Source: Syngnathus acus (lineage: Eukaryota > Chordata > Actinopteri > Syngnathiformes > Syngnathidae). From it: a DNA stretch of 64,000 nt. The position numbers and the translations under genes were made by a program. Shown piece after piece: positions 16,764 to 31,000 of the stretch. The stretch covers positions 5,962,001 to 6,026,000 of the forward strand of contig NC_051106.1 in NCBI RefSeq assembly GCF_901709675.1, written 5' to 3'. The stretch's first letter is position 1. Each line of letters starts with the position of its first letter. Under the pieces are notes generated by a model. That model had not been told where the DNA came from and ran no database searches. It saw only the letters and a list, made by a program, of their open reading frames with translations.

Positions 16764-19700
16764 CTACTCCTGCTTGTTCAACTTGTACTCCCGCTTGATT
16801 CGGGAGTACGGGCCGATGCTGTCGTCGAACACAAAGTCCCACAACACCCGCATCCACGACGTGTGCTGAGGAAGGGAGTCGTAAAACTCGGCCGCGATCT
16901 GCTTCACCTGCAAAGGAGATGGAGAGGAATTTTAGTGCTTGAGGGCCACGTTATCCTTTTTTTCTCACTGATTCTGATGACATGCAAACGCACACGGAAA
17001 CAGACCCGAAGCTCTTTGTTGGAGTGGAGGATGTGGCGTGCGCATTTTGAATACATTTACCTTAGCACATGGTTTCATCCACTTCCTCTTACATTGTTAC
17101 ATGTTTGATATTGGTAATTATTTTAAAAGGAAAAAAAAAAGTTGGAAGGTGTCTGTGGGCAAACAGGTTTTGTGAACATGAACTGTTGACAGCCTTTTTG
17201 TGTCTGTGACACGCTTGAGTGGCATTGGTTAATCAGTTACCTGCTTTTATCTGATATAAAGCTTTTTTCTTTTGTAAACTTGAAGACAGGTCACACCCAA
17301 GTTCCAGTATCAGTTGTGTTGTCGCCATTTGTTTCCCTTTCGTACATGCCATTCTAGTTTCCTGTTTCTTTTGTCATTGATTGAAAGACTGGTGATAGAA
17401 TCAGTTAGGTTTGACATTGTCACAAGGTCAAGGGTAATCTTTTTTTTTTTTTTTTTTTTATTATCAACAACAGATTAGCACTTATCAATCAAGATAGCAT
17501 GATGAGTAAAATTCCCAAACTTGCTTTGATTGAATTTTTAGTTTGAGTCGTGTTCACTTATTCAACTGAAAATTCCACCAATGGAACAAACGTAAAAAGA
17601 TGTCGGTCTCACCTGAGGTAGCTTACTTCCAGGTATGCTCGGGAAGTCATGGTGCTCCATGTGATAGCCAACATTGAAGGTGATCAAGTTGAGCGACCCA
17701 TAATACGAGTACGTCTCGTGTCCCTTCATGAACATGTAGTGCTCGGCGATGAAATGTCCAGAGATGGGATGAAGTCCCAAACACAAGATGGACCCGGCGA
17801 TAAGATAAACCACCGGCTTGAGCCCCCACAAATAATAGATGATGGCGTCCGCTGCCATCTGGACGGCAAAGTTCTGGATCTCCAGCTTACAAACAGGTTT
17901 GGGATTGACCAGCAGCGGACGCAGCGAGTAGAAGAACGGCTGCAGGAAGAGCCACACTAACTTCCTGGTGGGAGTGCAGAAGAACCAGCCCTCAAAGTCG
18001 GTGGGAATGTCCACGTCCAGCTTGTCCCCGCCCAGGTAGCGGTGGTGGTCGATGTGGTACTTCTTGAACGAGGCCGAGTAGGGCACGCCGATAGGGAGGT
18101 TGGCCCACATGGCGAACCAGCGGTTCCACTTGGCCAGTTTGTTGCCAAAGGCCACGTTGTGTGAAATGTCATGGATGGCCAGCGTCAAAGAGTGGTTGAC
18201 GCAGCCGCCGAAGGCGTAGGCCCAGAACAAGATCCACTTCCACGGGAGATCCCGCACCAGGTAGCAGGCCAGGAGTTGGGACAGCACCATGCCTGACACC
18301 ACCCACTTCAGCTGGGGGTCCGGACCCATCAGGGACTTGATCTCTGGGTACTTGGCTATGGGGGATAGAAGAGAATAACTCAATGATGATAAATTTTTTT
18401 TAAATAAAGAACTTATGTTAAGACCAAGAAACAACACGGTGCATGCAGTGTGGAGGCAGTGCTTCATCTCATGGGAGGGTGCTGTTTTTGTTTTTTTAAT
18501 TGGCAAAGGTGTTGCTTTCCCGAGGGACCGTAACCACAAACAGAGAGACCCAGCTTGGGTTTTAGTTTACTCCACCTTAATTAAAAAGTCAATATTTGAA
18601 AGTTGTTTGTTGATTTTCCAAGCTCCAAATCTGACATTTATTGTGTTGAAAATATTGTTTTGAGGATTATGTAATATTAAAATTTGTGGAGCTGCTGATT
18701 TAAGGTTTTTATTTTTGACATATGATGATTAGTAACTTGCCAGAATGACATTTGTGCAGCATGTCGCGTCGATATGCCTTTGACTGGACCAATCCTTCTT
18801 TTCAGAGTTAATATTTAACTCAATTGCCCTTTTTTTCCAACTATTGTTCATTGGAAGGAATGATGAATAAAACTATTACTTAAAACTTAAGAATGTATTG
18901 AATGAGGCAACATCATGATGTGATGTCATCATGTATGTATGTTTGCACTGTATGTTTGTTTGTTATATTGCCTCATAGCTCATTTTTACATTTTTATTAG
19001 CCTTCTCTATTGTTAAATAAATAACCAGACATCATAAAAACACTGGACGTTTTGTCGAGGGCGTGTCGAGAGTCAGACTCTGGTTTCATCATTCATTCTA
19101 TAAAGAGCGGATGATTCACAGCGCCCAGCATTGTTAAATTGGAAAAACAATCACGCAGTTAAAATATAATAATGAACTGACGTCCAATAAAAAAATGCAG
19201 TATTTTCCGCTCCACGGGGCAGCGAACAATTCAAAATGCAAGCCTTTAATATTTGATGGCTTGGAGGTGCCAAGCAACCTATTGTGTTATTCACACCTGT
19301 GGTAACAAAAACAATAAAGTCAACCAAAAAATCTAAACACAATAATTTGTTTGATCATGGATATATTTATTGACAAATTAAGAGTAATTGGATAATATCC
19401 CATGACCACTGGCGGAGCTAGGATTTTTTTTTTCCTGTGGGCAAGGATATATGCAGGGTTCCGGGGAAGAAAAAAAAATTTTTTGTTAGTGCAGTGCTTC
19501 TCAGTTATTTTGTATTATGCCCCAGCAGGTAGAAAGACCCCCCCCCCCCCCGTCAATGCCCCATTGTAATACTCATTTGACTGCCATGTAAGCCATCTTC
19601 TCACGCACTGCATTGTTTGTAATTGGACGTGCGTGTGTATGCATTTGTCAAGAGCACACATGGAGAAAGAATAGAGTCTGTGCCTTGTTACCAAACCAGC

Positions 19701-20164
19701 ACGGAGGCATTATCACGGCTCCATCTGCAATATTGTCATTGTGCAACTCAGGTGAACAGATGGGTCAAGTTCCATTGGGAGTTTTTGACCCCAAAAAAAT
19801 AAAAAAGGAAACAGACACGTGACGAACGTCGTATTTAACTTCCAGTATCAATCAACAATACTATATACCTAGCCGTGAGCTATTTCGAATGTCAAATATG
19901 TGCCTCGGCTCGATAAATGGTTCAGTTCAGGTATCCCTGGAAAGTCTATTGAGCCGTAAGGACGGGTTGGGAAAGAGCGAGTAAACTGGTTTAACCGGAT
20001 CATAGCACTTGTTAACACACTTGGCAATAATAATTGAATAAATAAATTAACAGTCAAACCAAAGGAGCTATGGGTCACTCACCCAGTATCTCCTTCCTCC
20101 TCGCCGTGTGTGGTTGGTCGTCATAGACCCATTCGAAGTCGCCCCTTCCACCTGTCTTGTCCAT
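16764..20164 (-). CDS. DEGS2: DEGS2, sphingolipid delta(4)-desaturase/C4-hydroxylase
   Basis: Endoplasmic-reticulum membrane di-iron enzyme that converts dihydroceramide to ceramide or phytoceramide. Exons (minus order): 20164-20083, 18355-17613, 16907-16764; 322 residues, the family length. The fatty-acid-desaturase histidine boxes are HDISH (89-93), HIDHH (128-132) and HMEHH (259-263), all intact. Hydrophobic segments lie at about 43-62, 69-88 and 195-225. DEGS2 is preferred over DEGS1 because of its position between EVL and YY1 and the sequence around [20 protein letters not shown]. The start is the only ATG in frame near the conserved GRGDFEWVY. Oddity: residue 2 is Asp, whereas family members usually begin Met-Gly and are N-myristoylated. 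The first intron is 1.7 kb and noncoding. Confidence 0.95.
19404..19480 (+). mobile_element. transposon end remnant (GGCGGAGCTAGG type)
   Basis: The word ccactggcggagctagg followed by a T tract recurs in inverted orientation near 60571-60586 (ctctagctccgccggtg) and, decayed, near 4494-4513 (ctctaacgccgccactgg). Three copies in 64 kb suggest one dispersed family. It lies in DEGS2 intron 1. Class not determined. Confidence 0.4.
19538..19551 (+). repeat. poly(C) tract
   Basis: About 14 consecutive cytosines in DEGS2 intron 1, seen directly. Confidence 0.9.
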
Positions 20165-22889
<2,725 letters not shown>

Positions 22890-24319
22890 ACGGATCCATG
22901 TTGACACCAGCATACACTGGAAGACTCGCACCGCAGCTCCTTGACAGACATCTGAAGTCCTGTGCTTGCTTGTGAGATAACAGATTGCCCTTTGTTTTTC
23001 TTCAAGACAGACCTTCAACGGACTTTGTCCGAACGCGCGGAGATGGAAACGTTGACGCTTCTGACTGGAGCGCTACTCAAATTGAACTTTCTACTCGATT
23101 GTCTTATTTATACTTGAACACAGTCCACTCTAGCTGAGCAGTGTTACGTTGAAAGTCAAACATTTGAAAGAGTCCTCAGCGAGCGGTGACCCTTTTTCAA
23201 TTTTCTACTCCCCCGCAAGTGTGCATATTGTACACTGATTGACATAAGCGCTGAGCTGATTGAGGATCTCTGTTGCTTTGTTTTCCAATATTCGAGTGCG
23301 TGTGAAAGAGGAATTTATTTTGTACAATGCAATGTCCGTCATGTTGTAGATAACGTGATTATCCATAGGTTGTTGATTAAAATGTTTTCCCCTTCCTCAA
23401 CATTGACTTATCCATCACTTCACTGACTTTTGCACAGTTGCGTATGGTCGGAAAATGAATCAAGTCATACTGTTTATTAGTTCCAACAATGAACAAAAAT
23501 GACTGCACAGCAGCTCGGTTCATTTGCATTTCCTTCTGCACTGCAAGCATTTGGCACAATTGCAACTAATCTATGACATCACACCACTAGACAGTAGCAC
23601 TTGATTTTCCGCTTTAGGCTTAAAAGAAATCAAACATTTGGAAATGTTTTTCCAGTGCCTTCGTTTGGTGTACGGCTGTAAACTGCTGCAGCCGACTTAA
23701 AATTAAATCAACAGGACAGAATCTTTGTCTGGATTTTTTTGTATTTAGGGCAAATGATGCTAAAAAAGATGATAGCATATTTATTCATTTAGTCCTTCCA
23801 ATTTACATTATAGTTTTTTTTTTAATATTTAACCCTAAAATTTATAATAAATGTATAAATAAAGTTTCTTTTTGCACTAAAAACACAGTTGTTGAAAAGC
23901 AGTGCAGTAAATATACACATTAATTCCCTAACATAATGAATAATTGAAAAAGTGTTTGGGCCATAATTGTGCCACACGATTGTTTTCAGAAAATTGTGGC
24001 TCAGGTTACAAGTGAATGTAAAACAATGGACTAAATCCCTGTAGAATTTGTTGTTTGCATTTTGAACATAGCCCAAGATTGAAACATAAAAAATCATGTT
24101 GAAGTTTGATTTAAAAAAAAAAAAAAAAAAGTGTTAACTGATTTTCGATTGACAATAGAAAACGGAAGAAATGCGTGGATAAATGTAGCGGAACAGTGAA
24201 AAAAAAGAACTTAAAACCTCTGTAGACCTGAGTGAGTCGATCCATGACAGTCGTCATGGTCGTCAACAATGACGTGTAGATGTTTGGTACCTGTCCTCTC
24301 CAGTAGAGCGTGACTGACT
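22890..24319. other. YY1-TPP1 convergent intergenic region with 3' UTRs
   Basis: No gene seen. YY1 3' UTR probably extends to one of the plus-strand signals (attaaa at 23376-23381, or aataaa near 23.86 kb); the TPP1 3' UTR comes from the other side. An 18-A run is at about 24112-24130. Confidence 0.5.
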
Positions 24320-27300
24320 TTACGACGTTAGGAGGGCCGTGAGGAGTTCTGGATAGTTTGGTGTTCCCCAACCTGTCACCGGGTCCCACGCCGGTGCAGA
24401 GCAGAATCCTTGACCTTGAACCTGCTCATCAAGGCAGGCCAGGTGACAACCTTCGGTCACCTGGAGACACAACAGCACACAAACCACTGGTCTCATCTTT
24501 CAGATATGGATTTCACTTATGTATTTCACATGAGCTTATTGACTGACATCAAAAAGAGCTTGTCCCTTGAGCTTATAGAGACGAGGGTTGAGGAAGCCCA
24601 GGACAGGCAGGCCCTTCATCAGACGCTTGTCATTAATCAGAGAAAACATCCCACCAACCACCGGGGTTGACGCCTGGAAAGACACAAAAACATTTTTAAT
24701 ACAAGCGCAGGGAACTTGACAGGCTCAAATTTTGAGGAACCATCTCAACGATTTTACCGAAGTGCCAGACACCCAAGGAATGGGTACTCGGTTGACCACC
24801 ACCCAGTAATTATCCGACAGAGCCGCCATGTCAGGATATGCCCTCCCGCTGACGTTGAAGTACGACTTCGGAGGGAGCGTCGCCGCTACAGTCTTCAGGT
24901 ATCCTGCCACAGCACTGGCCTGCGAGGAATCAATGCACGGCACTCATTTGAATGCTGTTGATTGTTGTGCTGGACTCAAACGAGAATTCCTACCTGGTAA
25001 TCGGGCATCTTGAAGACGTTACTGAAACCTCCTCCGCTGATGTAATCGGTTACTTCGTAAGTCACCTTGAAAGGATTCTTGAACGAGGTTCCACCGACTG
25101 TAGTCACATAAGGACTAGGAAAAAAAATTTAAAAAATTATTTTGTGACTGTCATGACGTTCAGAGTTGTTACCTTGAGGCGGGAAAACTGGGCCTGAAGG
25201 AGTTTTGTTCTTTAGTCATGTGCCAGCAGCCGGCTCCGCTATCACCTAAAAGCAAATTTCAAAACAGTTAAAATAATAAACGAAAACCATACAGAGGACA
25301 GAGGAAGAAAGATCTTTTAACTGACCGGAAGCAAAGAGCAAGGAGAGACCCCTGACACCGGCCTTCATGAACTCGGTGTTGATACGCTGCATGTAGGCAG
25401 TAGACAGACTGTCCTCGTCGTCTCCGTAGCTGATGGTGTGCACCCAAGGCAGGTCAGAGATATTGCTGAGCAGAACCACCCACCGGAGGAACGGCTCCTG
25501 GGACTCGTGACGACCTGGAACACACCCGAGACGATCCCGTGAGTGAACTCTGACCTTCAGTGCGACTCAGCACAGACTGGAGTTACAAACCTGGATTAGT
25601 GAAGACCCAAGTGGGGATGCTGGCCCCCGTGCTCATGATGTATTCCACATCCAGACTGGCCTCTAAACCGGCCTTTCCGGTGCCCTGCGTCCCCACGACA
25701 CGGTCAACCTTGGACAGATGCTGAAAGCTGCCACCATAAAGGCTCATGAACTCCGCCAGATCCGCAGGACTATAGTACTGCTCCAAGAACTAGAACAGAA
25801 ACAACTTGCTGATGCCAAAAACTCCATGACAGTATAAACCTACTAACAAGATGGCACCTGAGCTACAGCCTGGCTGTTGTTCTGAGCTGATCCCACATCA
25901 GCTGCAGTCATATTGTAACGGGCCCTCAAAACGGCAGGAGTCACTCCCAAGTGAAAGGTGTTGTCGCTCCGCCGCATTTCCTTCGAGGCCTTGTGTCCTC
26001 TAGGCGGGAAGCGGTGAAGCCCTCCCACTGTTATTAAAGAAGATCAAAATCAAACTTCAAAAACGCATGATAGTCGGTGGCTATATTAAATGTAAACAAA
26101 TGAGGCTCACCAAAGTCAAGGTGTTGCGCAACATCATCAGGAACGGAGTACGGAGCTGAGGACCTCACAATGGGGTGACCGTCTCTGAGATAACGCTGGA
26201 ACTTGCTGCCTGGGAGCAGAACCTCTGCAACCCTTACATCATAAAAATGCGGAATATGCTTCAACAACAGAAAGAAGAAGTGAGTCAAAACATCCATTTA
26301 AGCTTACTCTGCAGTCAAGTTGCATTGTAAGAAATCCTGAGTGTGAACCGTCGAGCAGTTTGTGACGCCATGGCTCTGCAGCCAGTCGCGCACCGCCTTT
26401 TGGGACGCGTCGGACGGTCGCACGAGGGAGGCCACCTCTTCGAGTTGGAGGTATTTACCTGAAGGAGTAAAACTGTATCAGCACAGTGTACTTAGTAAAA
26501 GCGGAATTGAAAGGACAAAGTGAGACTCTCCTTATCCGAAAGAGCTGATTTTGCAATGGAGGAAGTGATTCACACAGTAAATACTGTTGGCTGCTGGACA
26601 AATATCGTTGGCATTTTATCAGGGCAAGTATGCCAAAAATTTCAGCTTTGTTGTCCTACCATACTGAGGTGAGTCAGGGTCAGAGACGACTCTGAGCGTC
26701 TCCTCCAGTACGTCAACGTTCTGCTGAGTGATCGCAAAGGTCAGCTCCAGCTTTTCAGTTGGCTTGACCCGACCAACGCGGGTCCAGTCCGCGGGCACAC
26801 TAAAGGAAAGAAAAGATGGAAAACAATTAGAGTCAAGCCCTACTAAAATGTAGCTCGCAGTGGTCACTAGCTGCCCCAGATGTGACCCCACGATGTTAGG
26901 GATGGAAAGTGAAATACTCACAGGACATTTTGGTCATATTCCAGGTATCCACTCCACACCAATGGGCTGAATAACAAGGGGATGACCACTGCTAACCTGA
27001 TGAGAAGATGGGAAATATAATATAGTATACATGGGGCTTACTCTTTAGTTTATCGTCTCAATATACAGTTTCATAAGTAACAGCGAGCAATAAACTAGTT
27101 TACAAATCAGGGAAATTGTATGGTCTTACTCAAATACTGCCATACTTGACTATTCAATTGAAATGTTTTTGCATAAAATAGGTAGGTTGGCTTAATAAAC
27201 ACTCGTTTTCATAAGACTATTTTGAACTTCAGTTCAATTTTATTTCCAAGTATTTTGGTCCATTCTCAACAAGCCACTTACAGCACGTTTCGACTTGCAC

Positions 27301-27718
27301 AACTGTCTTCCATTGGTGTTGCGTCCTCGTAAACGACGGACCCCGCTTTTTATTTTATTAATTTACATTTATGAAGTGTTTTTCATGTAAATATTTACTC
27401 CAATTGTGACTACAGCGTTTTCATAGTGATGGAGACCGAGCACTCCCCGTGTAATATTGTATATTTATGATATAATACAATAATATATCGGGCTATATCG
27501 AATCACAACCAAAGCATAATTTCTTTATATTTACAACAGTTAACTTGCTCGATTAGCTCACGGCTAACAACTGGACGCGAATGTAGGTCATGTCTCGGAA
27601 TCAAAGACTTCTGTAACACACTATGTACTACAACTACAGTGACGTCACAACCTTCAATTATACTTATTTTGATAGTGAATAAAGTTGAAATAAAAGTATA
27701 AACTTACAGCGTACTCAT
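24320..27718 (-). CDS. TPP1: TPP1, lysosomal tripeptidyl-peptidase 1
   Basis: Sedolisin-family serine-carboxyl peptidase that removes tripeptides from N-termini in lysosomes; loss causes CLN2 disease in humans. Exons (minus order): 27718-27708, 26996-26922, 26799-26660, 26458-26308, 26232-26111, 26027-25858, 25789-25591, 25514-25326, 25245-25173, 25114-24994, 24919-24758, 24673-24548, 24460-24320; 13 exons, all phases consistent, 559 residues (human 563). A signal peptide ([20 protein letters not shown]) is split across exons 1-2. The activation prodomain covers about residues 20-190. Catalytic Glu and Asp are in LEASLDVEY (about 266 and 270), the oxyanion Asp in GDSGAG (354), and the nucleophile in VSGTS (471). 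Cys pairs near the C-terminus ([13 protein letters not shown]) are conserved. Intact; nothing suggests a pseudogene. Confidence 0.96.
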
Positions 27719-28075
27719 TGTGTCCTCTGTGTTGTGTGGCGAGTTGACCGGAGGACAGGCTGCGAAAGAGGTGCAGTGATCACGTGACTGTCTTCACGTG
27801 ACCAGCAACCCAAGCGCAAGCGTGTCACTGGCCATTTTATTAGGTACAACTAACAAGAGTACAAGTAACTTCACATGAATAGAATTGATCAATGATTGGT
27901 CTGTTGACAATAATCCCACCCTAAAAAAAAAAAAAAAAAAACCCCAAAAAACCTGAAATATGTACAGGAAAAAAGGTAGGTTTTTCTTTAATGAAATACG
28001 ATTAAAACAAAACAAACATTTGCCATGGATATATTTCATTTACATCTTTACAATTATGTCTAATGTCAATTGGTT
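27719..28075 (-). other. TPP1 promoter / MIS18BP1 3' flank
   Basis: 357 bp between the TPP1 start codon and the MIS18BP1 stop, both on the minus strand. It holds two cacgtg E-boxes at about 27780-27785 and 27795-27800, just upstream of TPP1, compatible with TFEB/CLEAR or USF control of a lysosomal gene. A run of 18 A and a ttttattaggtacaac fragment resembling the spacer of the 14-15 kb array are also present. Confidence 0.5.
27778..27801. promoter_or_regulatory. TPP1: two CACGTG E-boxes upstream of TPP1 (CLEAR-like)
   Basis: atcacgtgactg and ttcacgtgacca are seen directly, 14 bp apart and 60-80 bp upstream of the TPP1 ATG. TCACGTGA-type boxes are the core of CLEAR elements bound by TFEB on lysosomal genes (established knowledge). 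Distance and gene type fit; binding is inferred. Confidence 0.6.
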
Positions 28076-31000
28076 TCAGTCACTGTCGGAGAAGTAAAAG
28101 TCCTTTTCTTCCCCACTGTCAAGCAACGTGGCAGGTTTCATTGAAAACAACTCCTGGATGATAACGGAATCGTTTCCTAGGGGGAGAAAAGGAGGGTGCA
28201 TACTTGCTTAGGTGTGAAAGAACAAATCATTTTTTCTTAAAGCTATTGAAGCTTTTTACTTTTGCTACTTTGTTTTGCGTATATTTGAATTATTTTCAAG
28301 CAATCCAAACCCCCTGTCAATAAAACCTTACCTAAGTTTTTAATTGCTTTCGTTGTTCGTTTGACTGATGGTGGGGGAGCGACGTTCTGGCAGGGATAAT
28401 AAAAGAAAGTAAGTCAAATTGACTGACAAAGTATCATCAGAATGTAAATAGTACCTTCGCTGGAACTTTTTTGCAGCTGTTGACCCGAGTTTGTTTTATC
28501 GCTTTCTGTAGGTTAAAGACGAGCTTGTCCCCATAGAGCCTTGAAATTTGAGGAGAAGGAGACAAGTCAAGGACATATCTTGAAAAATCTAGTACCGAAA
28601 AAAAAAAAAAAAAAGGCTTTTCTGAATTGTGTGGCGAGAATTGAGACAAAGCAGTCACATGTTTGTAGAATGCACCGCTCCGGGAGAGGCGTGACGACAG
28701 CGAGGAGTCTTCGCTTGAGAGAAATGCAGCGTACTCGGCGACATGGGCTCCAGGTGGAAGTCCTGCGTTCCATCCAAACACAAGGGCGGGAACTACAAAG
28801 GGTGAGGAGCAATGTCAGCTCATCTCCGGAGTAGAAAGAGGAAATAGCGGCGCCAACCTCAAAGCCCTTATTGTGCGGTGCGCTGAAGGCGTCGTCGGTA
28901 TTCTCTCGGGGCATGGTCTCCAGGAACTGCCGCACCTGCTGTTTTCTCTTGAAGGTCCCGATGCCTGCTGATATGACGGGACAGTCTGGAACAGAAAGAA
29001 AAATAGTTTGGCAAGATCTTGCACAACATTTGTACTCAATTCCAAATGCCTTACCTGTGGGTTTTGGCGGTTCCGCCTTTTTCTTTTGTTTTTTCCCGGT
29101 GCTGCTCCCCGGAACGTGGCAGCCTCGCAAGGCAATGTCCTTGTAGTAGCACTCCTCTGCCGAGCGCGTGCCGACCATCGCGGCCACCTTCTCCCAGCAG
29201 CATGCCGTGGGAGAGGAAAAAAAACACCTGGACAAAGCCCTGACAAAGAGAAGTGAATTTCTGCTAAAGACAACATTTATTATTTTGTGGCTGCTCTTAC
29301 TGCTGTAATTTTGCCTCCTCATCTTGTGTCCACTGATCCTCATCTTGGCCTTGAGGAGATTCAGTGGACCTTGGGCTGACTTTCTTGTTAGATTGCGTCA
29401 ACTTTGCGGGCGATGTGAGTTTGGCGCTGTCGCGATTCGGGTTCCTGTTTTGCTTTCTGGGCTTCCTTTTGCTTCGCTTCACTGCCTCCTCTCTTCTTGA
29501 TGGAGTGTTGGACCCCTTGGTTTTGGACCCCTTGGTTTTGGACCCCTTTTGGGAAGTCTTTTTGGATGGCCATGTGTTCTCAATGTCTGACTGATCACTG
29601 GAGCTGCTGGTGTGAGGACTTGGCCTCTCCTGCACCTCCTCCTCCTGAGCATAAAAGCGAGGCGGGGGCTGTTTTCTCGCCTGCCTCCTTTTGGGCTCTT
29701 CTACCGGGAGATTTTGGGAATGACTTGGCGACGGATGCCCCTTCTTGTCCTGTTTTTTCCTCCATGCAGAAAGCGCCTGCTCCTCTTCTAATATTTCTTT
29801 ATCAGCAGACAACTGTGAAGCGAGCTTTATTTCGGACTTATTTAACGCAGCAGATTTAAGTGCTTTCTTTTTGGACTCCTTTCTGGGGAACCTTTGGGGT
29901 TTGGGTCTTGTGTTCTCATCGGCGCTAGCAGCGTGATTGCTTCGCCTTTCCTCCTTGTCCCGCGACTGTTCATCCTCAGACGCGAGTGAGTTTTCATTAG
30001 TGGTGGATAACTGAAGGGGGGTGTTTTTTCTCGCTGACCTCCTCAGAGGAGCATTGCACGGCTTTGCTTTGGACGGCTGTTGGGGGAGCTGCTTGGGTTG
30101 ACTGGACGGTAGCGCATCGTCATTTTTCGACTCTTCATTGACGGCGTGGCGGCTCGGCCTCTTCACTGCTGCTTTGGGTGAAACAGAGTGATTCGCTTCA
30201 GGTAGACTTTGACTTTGCGGCCTCTTGTCTCTTTTCTGTGTCGCCGACGGAACGCTGTCTCTGCTGGATTCGCTTTGTGTGTGACCTAGAACCATAAGAG
30301 AGAACACAGTCATAATTTTTTTATGATTTGATTTGTTTATTGCCATGGTAAATGTCTGTGACTTGAAGTGAACTGCGTTGAGTTCATTCGAGGTGGCAAA
30401 TGTTTGCTGCTCAAATGAGCATTTACCTTTATCGCTGAGAGGAATAGCCTGGGTAGTTTTTTTAGACTTTGCCTTAGGCACCACTTTGGAAACATCCTGC
30501 TAAAAGTCAAATAAAAATGATCACAAATTCATCACACATTGGGCATCTGTTCTAAATGTACAAAAAAAAAAAAATGGTATCACTAATTTGTACTTACGGA
30601 GTAGAGGCTAAGGCTGTTGTAATTGTCATAGACGGTAGCATTCAAGTCTGCATCCAGGAAGATCCTGCCTCCTTTCCAGAATTCCAGGGGTGGTTTGATC
30701 ATCCGACCGCTCCGGGTCGCTTTTTGGAAAAACGCACTGGTGTTCGCTACAAAAAAAGAGTGTGATAAAGTGTTAAATGCTGGAGATTGATCAATATTCA
30801 AATTTGATCGATTATTCCCCTCTTCTACTTACTCTTCTGGACAGGCGCTTCCTTGTGTCTTTTTATTGTTGGGGCGGGAGCAGACTTCTCTGTTGTTTTA
30901 CTTGCCTTTACAGTGTTTACTTTTCTCCTGTTGCTAACATAAATCAAACTCAGCCTTTATTATTTTATTTCAATAAAGGGGGTCCCGACCAAGACAGTCC

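Noticed and set aside
17649-18172. Plus-strand and alternate-frame open frames over DEGS2
   Set aside because: They mirror the DEGS2 exon in other frames and have no homology.
25173-25245. Apparent one-base deletion in the TPP1 exon encoding the oxyanion Asp
   Set aside because: It came from misreading a line of sequence. Recounting gives a 73-bp exon in the correct phase.
28455-28792. Apparent frame break between two 3' exons of MIS18BP1
   Set aside because: The first acceptor tried (ctag at about 28589) gave the wrong phase. Using the next acceptor (ttttcaag, exon from 28578) with the donor cat|gtgact restores the frame, so the gene is intact.
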